NCBI GenBank assembly: GCA_035079385.1 | Contig: JAVHKY010000052.1 | Location: 930,001-994,000 of the forward strand | Direction: 5' to 3' | DNA: 64,000 nucleotides | From: Aspidiotus rigidus | Taxonomy: Eukaryota > Arthropoda > Insecta > Hemiptera > Diaspididae | In this document: positions 13,201-26,486 of the stretch, one piece after another | Layout: each line of letters opens with the position of its first letter | How positions within the stretch are numbered: the first letter of the stretch is position 1 | Made by a program: the position numbers and the translations under genes | Notes under the pieces: model-generated | Told to the model about the DNA's origin: nothing | What the model saw: the letters and a program-made list of their open reading frames with translations, nothing else | Database searches by the model: none

Positions 13201-16200
13201 CATTTTGAGTTTTACTCTACGTGTATATACAGGTCCTTTCCCTACCATGTGTAGGTCGGAAGTAAAAATTTTTTCAAGTCCTTTCTCGGTGAGGTGGAAG
13301 ATTCCCAAAAGAATCAATATTTAATAAATTTCTGTGATTTTTCCATCAATAGCGGGGTGAACTACGACTGCTACCGCAATAGACCGCGTGAAATCAATAG
13401 GCAATATTCGAGCTGAAAGATACGCACTCCTCCGTGGGATGAATTGGGAATGTAGATAGACCAAAAATATATTTTCAGTATTTTGTTTATCGATTTGGTC
13501 AATTCTTATGTAAACCGAAGTTCGTACGGATTATTTCGGCTGTTTTGGCAGTTTTTTATTTGATGGGTACAATTTTGTAAAAACACCGCGTATTCCTATA
13601 AATTCTACCATCATCTTCTTTTGCTCAGGAAGAGTTCAGCCAAGTTTCACGAAAATCTGTTGGGTAAGAACAGAGTATCGATTATCGAAGTATTTGTATT
13701 CAGCGTATACATGTTGAATAAATCCGCTCTCATCCAATCTTTTTTCTTCGTGTCGCCGTGAATCATTGAGCCGATTCTCCAACATATATTCGGCTATTGT
13801 CAAGAGTAGTACGTAAATTAGAGATAAAGGAAAAAGAATATCGGAAAATTAACAAACAGGAAAGAAGAATACAAAAATACAACAGAATAGATTATTTTGG
13901 GTGTTGATTTGCTTTTCTCTTATCCTGCATATGGTTATCGTTACCATAAATTATATTGTTTTGTTTTCTTATTTTTCTGATTCCTTCGAATTATTTTTGT
14001 TCTTCGTGTTATCATGTTGTCTATGAAATTTTTGGTTGGCGCGAGTTGAGTTTTTCTGTTTCAAATTCTTTTTGTCCTTCTTTGCGTTCCAAATGGCACG
14101 TAGGAAAAGTAAACTGTTCCATTCCGGTTCAAAATTGCGAAAACAATTGCAAAAACGTAAGAATAATCGCCGTTTGATAAAACTTGAAAATGATGTGATC
14201 CCGTCATATGTTGCAACAAACGAATAAGTGAAGAAATGACACATTGGCGGGCTCAACAAGATGTGTATGAAATGTGGATCCAAGTTTTTTAAAGGTGAAA
14301 GTTTAAATATGTGTTGCAATAACGATAGTTTTGAACTTCCCAGATACCCAATTCCTCCGGATCTATTGATGGGTCTTTTATTAAATGAGTCTTGCAACTC
14401 TCCATATTTTTTAAAAATATGTGTAATTATAATAATTCATTGTCAATAACCTCCCTTGGTTGTCAAGAGGAATTCTTTAACAATTTAACGTTTAAAATTT
14501 GTGGAAAGATGTTTTATAAAATTGGTAGTTTGTGTCCAGTATCCAATGACCCTCGATTTCTGCAATTATATTTTCTAAATAACGCCGATTTGGAAGCGGA
14601 AACACGACGGCAAAATACGTCTTCCCTATTGCAATCGAATTTGATTGAAGCATTGCAAGGTATGTTGCATTCTGAAAATGAATATGTAAGAGAATTTAAA
14701 TCTGTGGACAAGAGAATTAGTCAAAATCCATGTCCGGATTAAGTGAAGGTGATTTTGAAAGAAATGCCTCTAATGTTTCCAGATGGCAATGACGGGTATC
14801 ATCTGAATATTTATAAGAAAAATGGAAAAAGAGTATCGGCCACAGAATTTTATTCTTTTCACTTCATGACACACGAGCGCAATTATTTGCTGTACTGTCG
14901 TCAATTACTGAACGTTTTTAGTGTAGGCGTTGCAGCCAGAATTGAGAGCGAAAAATTATTGTTGTTGAGACTTCACCAGAAAGAGCATCGATGTGATAGC
15001 TATGTTAATCTGAAAGATTCTTTAACAAACGATTCAGGGGCCAAGGCTGGAAAAATCGTTAAATTACCTTCTACTTTTACTGGTAATCTACAGAAATTTA
15101 CAAACAATTTAAAAAATAACCATTTAACATATTTTATCCCATCAATTCATTTTATTTTTGTAGGAGGTCCGCGCTATATGCACGAAAAAGCGCAAGATGG
15201 ACTTTGTTATGTCACAAAATGATAATACCTCATCAAGTGAGAATTTCTTATTGAAATCATTTTTTGTGTCGTTTTTTAAAAAAGTACTCATTTCAGTGGA
15301 ATTACATGAAGATTTATCAATTATTTTTATTTAAAAAAAAAAAATAAATATTGTTAGGAAACAGAAAAAAAAAGTAAGAAGTGTTTTTCTCATTTAGATT
15401 TCGAGCAAGTGTGTGAATGAAAAATTGGGAGAGCGCTTTTAGGAGAGCGCATGTGCCCAAAAAACACGATCCGACCTACTGTAGTTTTTATTGTCTATGA
15501 AAAAAAATAAATTATTTTGTTGTACAGAACATCAAGTCTCTCAGTTATTTCAAAGTAAATTAAAAACTTCTCCAGAGAACCTTTCTGAGCAACTTATACA
15601 TTGTTTGTCGTCCGTCCGACGGACGGGTATTTCAGCTTGTATTTAATAAATGTACAGTGCAATATCAATTTTTTCGTTATTTCTGTGACTGTCGATTTTC
15701 CTTCTTCAACACTTTCCGCCTTAATCTACATTATAATCGAATAATTCAGTGCACAGATATCCTCACTGCCAAAATGCCGTCATCAGTCCCTTCAGCGGGA
15801 CAGCTCACTGTAAAGAAACTACTGAGCTATCCCAAATGAGTAACGAGTCCCCACAACGGGCTACAGTGGCATCCCACCAACTGTAGTGTCTCAACAAGGA
15901 GGAACCTAAACGCTCTTACCCTAACCGAGTTTGGCCGGCCTCAGCTTCGGATCTATGTTTTCAGCTCCCGGCCCCAGCTCAACCGGCATCCCACCTGTCA
16001 GCTGAGAACCCACCGTCTGATTTGTGCTACAACACTCACCAACACGGTACTCATAAAACAATACTCCCTCAGGATTTTTCTCCAGCATCTCACCAGAGGA
16101 TAAACTAGAAACCAATACCGTCAACATGGTCCACAACTTGGGCTATCTCCAACCACGTTGAAGACTAACAAATCCACGATCTGCCCCACTTCACAGACAA

Positions 16201-18319
16201 GACTCGTCCTCCACTCAAACTTGATCCACAGGTGCACTTCTGCGCTTCATCTGGTCAACTTCATCTTGACCCCTGTAGAAAATCCCAAATCAACCACTGC
16301 GTATTAAACGCTCAACCAGTTTAGACCTCTACTCAACTGTGCACTGATTCTAAAAACTAAAGTACTAATACTTTTACTTTACATTAAATTCATAGCGACC
16401 TGATAGACTCTTATCAGACCATTGCGTGTTTTTCTGCTTTGCGTGAAAATTAGGCGTACATAAAAGCGAAAATGGATAAAAGAGAGAATGAAAAAAAAAT
16501 ATATATTGTTTATCGGTGTCTCTCTCTCTCGCCCTCTCTCTCTCTCTCTCCCTCTCTGTCTTTCTCTCTTTCTTCTGTGTTTCTCCATTGCGTCTCTGCA
16601 TTCGGGTGATGTGTGATCTTACACGTATGTCGACCTCCGGAACTCTGCATATGATTGAAACTCTCTACGTACGAATCCGCGCGTTTGACCACTCGGCCAC
16701 GAGTGCTGGAACATCAACACGAGTTTAAAATGCAGCTATTGCCATGTGAATGTCGAACGCCGCGCCGGCATTCTTAATGCTAAAATGCATTGCACATTTT
16801 TTGCCCATTTGTCTACATGAAATGTAGTTACGTATCATTGAAATAATTTATTTTTGAAATTATTTTTCATTCACCAAAAAGGGGAGAAAATGAAATTGCT
16901 GGAAGAAGATAGAGATTATTAATTGTTGCACGGCATACTGCTGCCATCGAATTTCGAATTGCATAGAATATTTTTTTCTTTTTACGTAGCAAATTGCGCT
17001 GACGCACTGAAACTATAAAAATTGATAGAATGAAAATTTGGATCGGTCTTGAGGTGAAACCATAAATCTCCTGAGTCTAATTTAAATGTTAATTCTATCA
17101 ATTTTTTATGGTTTCTTACTTGGTCTAATTTAAATGTTGATTCTATCAATTTATTCATGGTTTCTCTGTTGGTCTAACTTAAATGTTGATTTTATTAATT
17201 TATTTATGGTTTCTCCCCGAATCCAATTCAATTTTCGATTCTATTAATTTTTTATGGTTTCTTCTTTAGTCTAACTCAAACATATTGATTCCATCAATTT
17301 TTTTATGGTTTCTCCCTTGGTCTAACTCGAATGTTGATTCTATCAATCTATTTATGGTTACTCTCTGAGTCTAATTTAAAATGTCAATTCTATCAATTTT
17401 TTATGGTTTCTTACTTGGTCTAATTCAAATGTTGATTCTGTCAATTTATTCATGGTTCCTCCGTTGGTCTAACTTATAAATCTTGATTCAATCAATTTAT
17501 TTATGGTTTCTCTTTGAGTCTATTTTTTATGGTTTCTTCCTCGGTCTAACCCAAATGTTGATTCTATTAATTTGTTTATGGTTTCTCCCTGAATCTAATC
17601 CAAATTTTGATTCTACTAATTTTTCATGGCTTCTTCTTTAGTCTAATTCAAACAATTGATTCCATCAATTTTTTCATGGTTTCTCCCATGGTCTAACTCG
17701 AATGTTGATTCTATCAATCTATTTATGGTTTCTTTCTGAGTCTAATTTAAATGTTGATGTAGTCATTGTTCGTTTTCCTGCGTCAGTTTTTACTTTTTGG
17801 TCTCCTTCCAATGAAGATTCTTACCAATTGTGACCCTAAGTATTTTGTGTGTTCAACTTTCCCTAATGACAATAAAATAAAACAATTTTTGTGGTTTGAA
17901 AAAAAAAAAAAAAAAAAAAAAAAGCTTGTACGGGGCTCGAACTTGTTACCATATTTCACATATACATAAAACGTATCAAAATTGTGCAGAAGTGTAAACG
18001 CGACGGCGCGGTGCGTACAATGATCACAAGGCTGAAGAATCGCTCGAAGATAATGTTGGTAACCGCGTACGTGCACAAAAAACACGCCACGACACATGAA
18101 CGACGAAACGCGCGTGAAATTTCCTAGTTTCACTGACTTCCCAATTTCACTGTGACATATACAATACTAGCAGTTGGCGGTGTGTTGAGTGGATGTCTGT
18201 GTTTTGTAAATATTTGGATTCCAACGGTAAGAGCTAACTTGACAGGTAAAGGCTGTATTGCAGCAAAAAACGGACTAATTCAATATTTTACCAGTCGCAA
18301 TGATTAAGGAAATGGATGG

Positions 18320-18373
<54 letters not shown>

Positions 18374-21300
18374 TGTGAATCTGAAATTAGACTCATTTGA
18401 AAGGAAATTACATACAGGGGCTACAATTTTTGTTCTCTCCAATTTTTCATATAAATGAGTAAAATTCGTGTCAGGTATACAATAATTGAATTTTCAGAAC
18501 TGTGAGGCTTAACGCGTTTAAACATTTGGAACAACGTGTACAGTGAGAAGCAGTTTTACTACGTCGGAATTCATCGTTTTTTACCATTTAGTTTTTCGCT
18601 CATACTCCATCCAGAAGGAGTCAGAACGTTGAAATTTATCTAGAACTTTACCCGAATAAAAATAAGACTTTCAAAAAATACTGCACGTCAATAGGTAAAA
18701 GCGTTCAAATAACAGGCATACAAACATATCATCGTTGTCACACTCGCGTTTCTACAGACAGTGAGACAAACATTCTAAGATTTCCCTACTTCCGGTAATG
18801 TTAAGAAAATAAAAAGAACACACCTCTAACGTGCTGCAATTTAGAAGGTAGCACCAAAATCCGGTTCTCAAGAATACAGGATGTGAGGGTAGGAGAGAAA
18901 ATATACAGTAGACAGTTGCGTGTAGTTACTCTTCTTCGGCGAATCGAATCACGTCAAGTGACGCGTACAGCGAGGGCACACAATTTTTAATAAGAACTTT
19001 TTTTCTATGGGAGCTAAAATTTTCATTTATGATTTAAAATTTATTCTGGAATACTACGAATATGTGGCGAAGATTTCAAGTCAATAGGTACAGCGGTTCT
19101 CGAGTTATAAAAGGACAAACAGACAGACAAACTATCCGCTTTATACCCTGTATATTAGATTTACACAAGTTTACCTTCCAAGATAAATGTGAGAACGCTA
19201 AAAGAGACTTAGATTGCGTCTCCTAAGAAAAATGTATGTGAGTATTTATGCTTTGCGTCCCATTAAAGGTTAATTTTATTTGAATAATGCGCGAAATACA
19301 ATGCAGAAACTGAGATTAAATTAATCCTAGTTAAGACTGAAGGTTTCCAAAGAGCTTCCTTCGCGTCCTTTCTGATTTTTCTTGCAGTTTACAATGAAGA
19401 ACTGTACGAGCAAGGATAGAGACAAGTCGAAAGTACCGTATAGGAGTATTTAAACGCTAGTAATTCAAGATTATCTATGTCAGCGCCAGAAAGTTTTCCT
19501 CAAGTTTAGTTACTACCTCCAATGTATTGTGACTACTGTGCAACTTGTCCAATTTTTTCATTACCGTAGTTTGCATGAGCACTACGAATCGATTTCCGAG
19601 TTGATACTTTAGACGAATCTGTGTCATTTCTTTTCTCATCAGTCATCACTTAGTTGGATTGGGCCACTTGAATGTTTCTCTTGTTGCTCTGCGTTAACAA
19701 GCATTGGTAACTTTTTGACTCATGGGAAAATAGTTGTGCCTTAAGAGTAAAAATAATATTTTCCACATTCGCCGCACAATTTCTTTGCTAATGAACCAGA
19801 GTAGGTATTCAATTAAACGAGAGGCAGTATGCACCAGGGCTAATTTATAAATGGGACGCAAACTTCCTCTGCTCAATAGGCCAAGGAGCTGCCCAAAGAA
19901 TATTTTTCTGATGATCGAGATTGTAAAGTCATATTGATAACAAGGTCCACTTCACCGCCTTCCCCCCCCCCTTCAGAATCTTGAGTTTGAACTTGTCTCA
20001 AGGAATCCATTCGTGCTGAATTGTGCCGCAAATTTTACGTTTTGTGCTTGCCCCTCCTCAAGATTTTCAAAGAAGTCTCCGGGAGTTACTGGAACGACAG
20101 CCTCCTCTTGGAGGAGCCGTTGTCTCGCAAACTCACTCTGATTATAAAGATGAGGTGAAAGCACGAAACGTAAAATATGTAACATACAAATAATTCAGCA
20201 CAAATTGAGTGCAATTTATTTTGACAGATAGGAATCCAACATTTGAAGGAAGAAAAAAGAAGGGTCTTTACAGTTTTACAATTTCACCTCAAAACTTTTG
20301 TCGATATCTTTAAAATAAGGTGGGAACGAAATGTAATATTTGCAGCACAATTCAGTACAAATCTACGAGTAGCACAATTCATTAATATAGATAAAAATTC
20401 TTGATGTAATAGGGGGGGGGGGGGGAATAATTAAAATTGACCCCGATTGCGGAGAAGGGCTGGACCGAGTAATTCAAAACTTGATTTTCTTTTGACATAC
20501 AATGGTGGCAAGACTGTGAAAAAATTGTTCAAAATTATTCTAAATTGGTTGACGGTCAAGTTGTTCTTCGTACGATCTCATGTCTCAAATTGATATTGAT
20601 CGCCATGAAGGAAGTTATTATTATATCCACCTAATTCGAGACTTCTCGATATTTTATAAGTTTTTCTTCTATTTTAGTACCTCGAGTTGAGATTTGGCTA
20701 CGTGACTCGTTTATGCGCTTCTTTGATCACCACTATTCAAATGTTGTTATATATCAGCATTGCTTTGGTAGCCCCCGCTATATCACTGCAGACAATTACG
20801 AAGTTGTCTCATGAAGCGTCGATCATATCGTGTGGATTTGTATGCTTATTCTACGCTGCATTGGGTGGTATGAAAGCGATTATTCTTACTGATGTTATTC
20901 AGGTGCCTAGACATTTTGACATTGTATTATTTTCATAATTAAAACTAAGCATTCAATTCGAAATCGTCATTGCTTTTCAGTCTTTATTCATGTTTGGTTC
21001 GATGTTGGCTGTAATTTTTATTGGCTATTCAAGACTCGGATCATTTCAACAGATTTTCATTATGGCTTCGCAAAGAGGCAGGATCGAATTTTTCAAGTAA
21101 AGATGTGATAAGTACTCAATATTGATGGTTTTTTTTTTTGTATCTTAGTTCTAGTGCTATACCAAAGAAGAGAATAATGATAATTTGAAAAAAAAAAGAT
21201 TGAAAAACGTGATTTTAAAAAATACTAATTTCATACACACTATAGTCTTACAGAGCGACGAATCCGTCACTCGACTTCTCTCATGAGACGACAAATCCTT

Positions 21301-24300
21301 CACTCTAGCATGCGTAGACTGTACCAATTATTGACATATCCGAAAATCATGGACGCATCAAAATTGAATAAAAAATAATTCAGGGTGATGACTTCCTCTC
21401 CGGGAAAATACATGGGATACATTCCCACTTGTAGTAGTAATACAGATAAAAAATCAGTCCAATTACCTAGTCTTATAGGGTGATGAATCCGTAATTCTAG
21501 TACTGGTATCATACATAGCCCGGTTACTGATTATCTTTCTCTCTCATACATATTAGTCTTATGTAGCGACAAAGTTTTTACTCTATAACAACCTTGTGTG
21601 GTGAACTAGGTAGAGGAGGTATTTCCTTGTGATCAAGTTTTAATAATACAATCAATCCGTTTTTTAATTTTACGGTCATCCATCATCGCGAAGATCCTGG
21701 ATAGATTGTTCAAAGCTCGTGTAGAGGTGGAGTCTCCGTATTCAGTCAAGAATTCGAGCGCCCTGGCTGAAAAATTGAAGGACACATACCTTCCTCCAGG
21801 TTCAATTTTGTGCTCGTTTGATGTCGTTGGGCTTTTTCCCAATATCCCTGAGGCTACCACTATGCAACAAATAGGTAAATTGCTTGTGGAATCTGGTAAT
21901 CCTCATAATGAATTTAGTGAATTTTTCAACCTGTTGAACGCCTGTTGGTCACCTAATTTTTGCAAGTTTGATGGCAAATATTTTGAGTTCCCTGAGGAGG
22001 TAGGGATCCCCATAGGTTCTCCCTTGGGTTCTCTTATCTCGGAGGTTTTTATGTCCAAATTTGAGATTGACCTGTTTTCTTTGGGTCAGGTGTTTTTGAA
22101 TCACGTTTTCTGTTGGCATAGGTACGTGGATGACATATTGTGCGCGTGGACCGGTTCTGCGGAGCTCCTTGGTGAGTTTCTCGCTTATTTGAATAGCTTA
22201 TACCCTTCCATCAAATTTACTCTGGAAGTTGGTGGTTCATCAATAAATTTTCTGGACTTGACTATATCTGTCATGGACGGTGTCCATGAATTCGGTATTT
22301 ACCGGTATGGTGTACGGGGTTTTCGAATCGAGAATAGGTTGCTAGCCGTGACTAGCAAACGCCAGAAAAATAACGCGATAGGAACATCAAAATCGTCGAT
22401 AATGTAAACATCAATAAAATCATAACATGCGACGAGGCGTTGGCCAGGGCCTATTCTCGAGATATATAAGGGATACCACCGGGGCATCGTAGTCAATCGT
22501 CAATCACCACAGAGAAGAAGAATATAGTAACGTAAGTCCGCGTCGTTGTGTAATTAGTCCGTTTAATCGCGTGTATTTGTCCGTTCGTTTTCATAATTAA
22601 AATATCTTTCTCAAAACCTAAATTGTCCAGTATTCGTGAGGGAACGTTATTCAGCAGACTCATTTTTAGACCAGGCCCGTCTGGTCAGCATCATAACCGG
22701 AAAAGGACTTCGGCCGATATTGCCATCCACGGGTCGTCTTTCGTACCTTTTGCCCATAAATTAGCTACATTTAATAGATTAATCTATCACCTCACTCAAC
22801 TCCCTCTGAGTGAGGTTGCCTTCAAAAAAGAACTTGTGACGATAAAGCACTTGGCTAGAGTGAATCAGGTCAAGGTAGACATCGATCTTATGGTTCGTAG
22901 GAAACTTACAAGAAAATGTCTCGATTCCACAACCTCCCTCCCCCGGGAACTGCACCTTGATAGACGAAAACGGTGGATTAGGCTACCGTTTCTGGGGAGG
23001 TTTTCTTCGGAATTGAGCCGTGTCTTCCGTCCCTTCAGTTTTCGGTCTGCGTTTTATAGTACCAATACTGTTAAGAGCCTTCTGGTCAAATTAAAAGATC
23101 CGATGCTGATGGTCGAGAGGGGAGGGGGAGTTTATAGGGTGGCCTGTACGGGTGATATCCACATAGGGTATATATTCAGTCTTGCGCGCAATAATAATGG
23201 AACACTTCGACCTCGAGATGGAAGGAAGAAATAAAGTAACAACTCGGTCCAAAAAGAGCTCCCTCACCCAGAAAGCAAGGTAAGCGAGGGTGAGTATACC
23301 GTAATTCCTGCAGCGAATCCCATAATTAGAAACGACCAAAAAAGTAGGTCAAAAATTCATAGTAATCATGTACATAAATTTGATCATAAAACAAAACCAA
23401 ATCACAAAATTAAACCTACCCTAAAAAATTCAGAAAATAAAACCTCAATTCTTTCACATTCGCGCCTAGTAACGAACTTTAAACATTTAAGAACGGGGGT
23501 AAAAGAGAATAAAACAAGAACAAAAAACAAAGCAACTCCAAATAATAGAATAAATATAGGCGCACTAAACGTTAGAACACCGAAAAAACCCGAGACTCTA
23601 GTTGAACTAGAAGAAGCCTTTATGAAAGCTAATATTAGTATCCTAGGCTTGGCCGAAATTAGGAGGCCAGGTGAGACAATGATTAAAACACAGAGAGGAA
23701 ATTTACTATACTATAAAGGAAACAACATAGGGCAAAAGGGGGTTGGATTCATAATAAAACGCGAGTATATCGACAAAATAATTGAGGTCAAAGGGATAAA
23801 TGATAGAATAGCGATCTTAAAAATCAAAATAAACGAACTCCAAATAACTTGTATACAAGTCTACGCCCCTACATCCGCAGCAGATGAAGAAGAGATAGAA
23901 GAATTTTATAGTAATTTGAGACCCGTAATTGAGGAATTAAAAGTAAAAGGAAATAAAACGGTAATAATGGGAGATTTGAACAGTCAAATCGGAGACAGAG
24001 AGCCAGGAGAAAAGAGTACAGTTGGCATATATGGATATGGAAGGAGGAATGAAAGGGGATGGCGATTGGTCAGATTCTGCCAGGAACTCGACCTCAAAAT
24101 AATAAATGGTTTTTTTAAAAAGAGAAAGGGAAAGAGGTGGACATGGCGGGCGCCAAACCAAGAATATAAAACACTTATAGATTATATAATTACCACAAAA
24201 ACAGAATCAAACATAACGAATTTCGAAGTAATAGGTATGAATAAATTTAACTTTTACACCGATCATAGGCTAATAATGATTACTTTGCTACTAAAAAACC

Positions 24301-26447
24301 CCGTGAGAAAATGGAAGAGAAAGGAAACGAACGAAAATATAGATATGATAGCATACAAAGACGAAATAGAAAGAGAAACAGAGAAAAGAGGGGTAGATGA
24401 AAACATAGATGTAATGTATGATCGATGTATAAGTATAATTAAAAGTGCGATACAGAACTCAAAAACAAACACAGAAATAACAAACGAATCCGAAAACAAA
24501 GCAGATACGAGCATCAAAAATCTACATAAAAAAAGAGCCACGCTCCTGAAAATCAAAAAACCGATCTACAAAAGAAAAAATAGAGCTAAACGAGATATCA
24601 AAATTAATAAGAAGAAAAATAAGACACAGAGAGGAAAGCGAAAGGGAAAAAATAATAAAGGAAACAATAGAGGGCAATAAAAACATAAAAACAATGAAAA
24701 AAAGACTGAGATTAGGAACACATCTGATAACACACTTCATAAACTCGAAAGGAGAAAAAATATGTAACCGTTACGAAATAAACAAACACGTCACTGACTA
24801 TTACAAGAAACTATACGATAGCAACGAAACGAAAGAAAAAGAATCAAGTACTCGCAAGGACGAAACTGTAACATCAATTCCACCCTTCCTAGAAAATGAA
24901 ATCGAGTTAGCAATTCAACAATTAAAATCAAACAAAACTCCAGGACACGATAAAATAAAAAACGAACACATTAAATGGGGTGGGAAGGGGTTAGTAAAAT
25001 ATTTAAGGAATCTTTTCAACAAAATTCTAGAAACAAAAGAAATTCCAGCAGACTGGAGTCGTGCCGATATAATAATACTATTCAAAAAAGGTGATCGCCA
25101 CAAAATAGAAAATTATCGACCAATCACGCTAAAAACAACAATTTCAAAAATCTTCTCAAAACTCGTAGAAAAAAGAATCCAACCCATACTAAATAGCCAG
25201 CAACCGAGAGAACAAGCGGGCTTCAGAAAAACCTTCTCAACTGTCGACCATCTACATGTACGTAATAAACCAATTAATAGAAAAGTGCGATGAATATAAG
25301 GTAGATCTAAATATTGCATTAATAGACTATAACAAAGCTTTTGACTCAATAAATCACAATTTTTTACTAACATCACTTAGGAACCAGGGAGTGCCGGAAA
25401 GTTATGTACAGATAATAAAGAATCTATATGCAGAAAACAAGGCAAGGATAATAACAGATGTGGAGGGAGAATATTTTGAAGTAAAAAAAGGGGTAAAGCA
25501 GGGAGACCCATTATCCTCAGTACTATTCAACTGCGCATTAGAAGAAATTTTTAAGAAACTAAACTGGGAGGATAAGGGAGTAAACGTAAACGGGGAAAGG
25601 TTGCTTTGCCGATGATGTCATCCTGATCTCTGAATCAAAATCCGATCTCGAAAAAATGATCAAAGAACTCAAAGAAAAAGGGGAGGAGTCAGGATTGACA
25701 ATGAATATTAAAAAATCAAAAATCCTAGCAAGGGGAGCAAGACCGAACGAATGAAATCAACACGATAAATGAGCCTAACAGGGATGTTATAGCAACAGAA
25801 GAACAGGCAACCTATCTAGGACAACAAATAGCTTTCAAAAAGAGAACAGAGAAAAAGAGATTAATGTACGCATAACTAAGGCATGGAACAAATACTGGTC
25901 GCTAAAAGAAATTTTCAAAGGCCCATTTAAAAACGAACAAAAAAGCGAAATATTTAACATGTGTATAGTCCCCACCTTAACATATGGAAGTCAAACATGG
26001 ACCCTCACATCAAAAATTATCAACAAATTACAGGTAGCGCAAAATTCAATGGAACGATCAATGTTAAACGTTAAGAAAAAAGACCATGTAAAAATACATA
26101 CTCTACTCGTAAAACAAAACCTAAAATATAATACAAACGTAATACGATACATTAGAAGACAAAAATGGAGGTGGGCAGGGCACATAGCAAGATTGAAGGA
26201 CGAAAGATGGACGTATAAAATAACTTTTTGGTTCCTCACGCATCGAAAAAGAAACAGAGGTCGACAGTTGGCAAGGTGGAAAGACGACCTGGAGATTTTT
26301 CTAGGGGCAAAAAACTTCGGGAGGGTAGCAACAGAAAGGGATGAATGGAATAGGCTGCAGGAAACTTTTGCTCTTTTTGGGCCGAGGTTATGGAATAAAT
26401 AATATTAATACGAGTACATAATGTAAACACAGATAGCCTCAATAAAA

Positions 26448-26486
<39 letters not shown>

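Larger units (their letters stand above)
13914..15233 (+). mobile_element. Helitron fragment, copy 2
   Basis: This is a near-identical second copy of the sequence at 11462-12710, starting at the same phrase (TTCTCTTATCCTGCA). It carries MARRKSKLFHSGSKLRKQ (14094), the cysteine-rich segment, and a continuous frame 14743-15222 with LMFPDGNDGYHLN, ARIESEKLLLLRLHQKEH and GGPRYMHEKAQDG, which are Helitron Rep landmarks. It lacks about 280 bp present in copy 1, including the intron at 12418-12502, but extends further downstream. Stops and frame changes make it a pseudogene. The catalytic HUH and tyrosine motifs are not reached. Confidence 0.78.
10212..20677 (+). other. Intron 2 of SLC5 transporter 1 (10.5 kb, transposon-filled)
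   Basis: This intron separates FQ (exon 2) from YLELRFG (exon 3), which are adjacent in the protein. It holds a TTTCC microsatellite, two Helitron fragments, a 981-bp inverted-repeat element, a GC-richer unexplained patch (15600-16340), a TC repeat, a 58-bp minisatellite and several AT-rich stretches. No independent host gene is recognised within it. Confidence 0.8.
21680..23165 (+). mobile_element. Penelope-like retroelement (5'-truncated, interrupted)
   Basis: The reverse transcriptase frame starts near 21680 (KILDRLFKARVE) and shows the PLE motifs FDVVGLFPNIP, GIPIGSPLGS and RYVDD followed by SSINFLDLTIS. After a 390-bp insertion at 22306 the same protein resumes at 22701 with KRTSADIAIHGSS and HKLATFNRLIYHLTQLPLS, then GGGVYRVACTG, the beginning of the GIY-YIG endonuclease typical of this group. 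The N-terminal third is missing and the GIY-YIG domain stops after about 10 residues where the RTE LINE begins. Dead on several counts. Confidence 0.85.

Noticed and set aside
15164..15600. Helitron 3' terminus (hairpin plus CTRR)
   Set aside because: No convincing hairpin followed by CTAG-type end could be identified.
16600..16730. Minus-strand tRNA-Ser/Leu-like A-box (GTGGCCGAGTGGTCAAA)
   Set aside because: The rest of the cloverleaf and B-box do not pair; treated as chance or an old SINE fragment.
17920..18030. tRNA-like B-box (GTTCGAGCCCC on the minus strand) next to a poly(A) tract
   Set aside because: No matching A-box or cloverleaf could be built at the right distance; at most a decayed SINE.
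19973..20185. 70-residue minus-strand ORF
   Set aside because: Acidic and soluble-looking, but no similarity, no splice context and no conserved start; not enough to call a gene.
22306..22700. Hammerhead ribozyme expected in Penelope terminal repeats
   Set aside because: No CTGATGA/GAAA core in the right arrangement was found on either strand by eye; a covariance search would be decisive.
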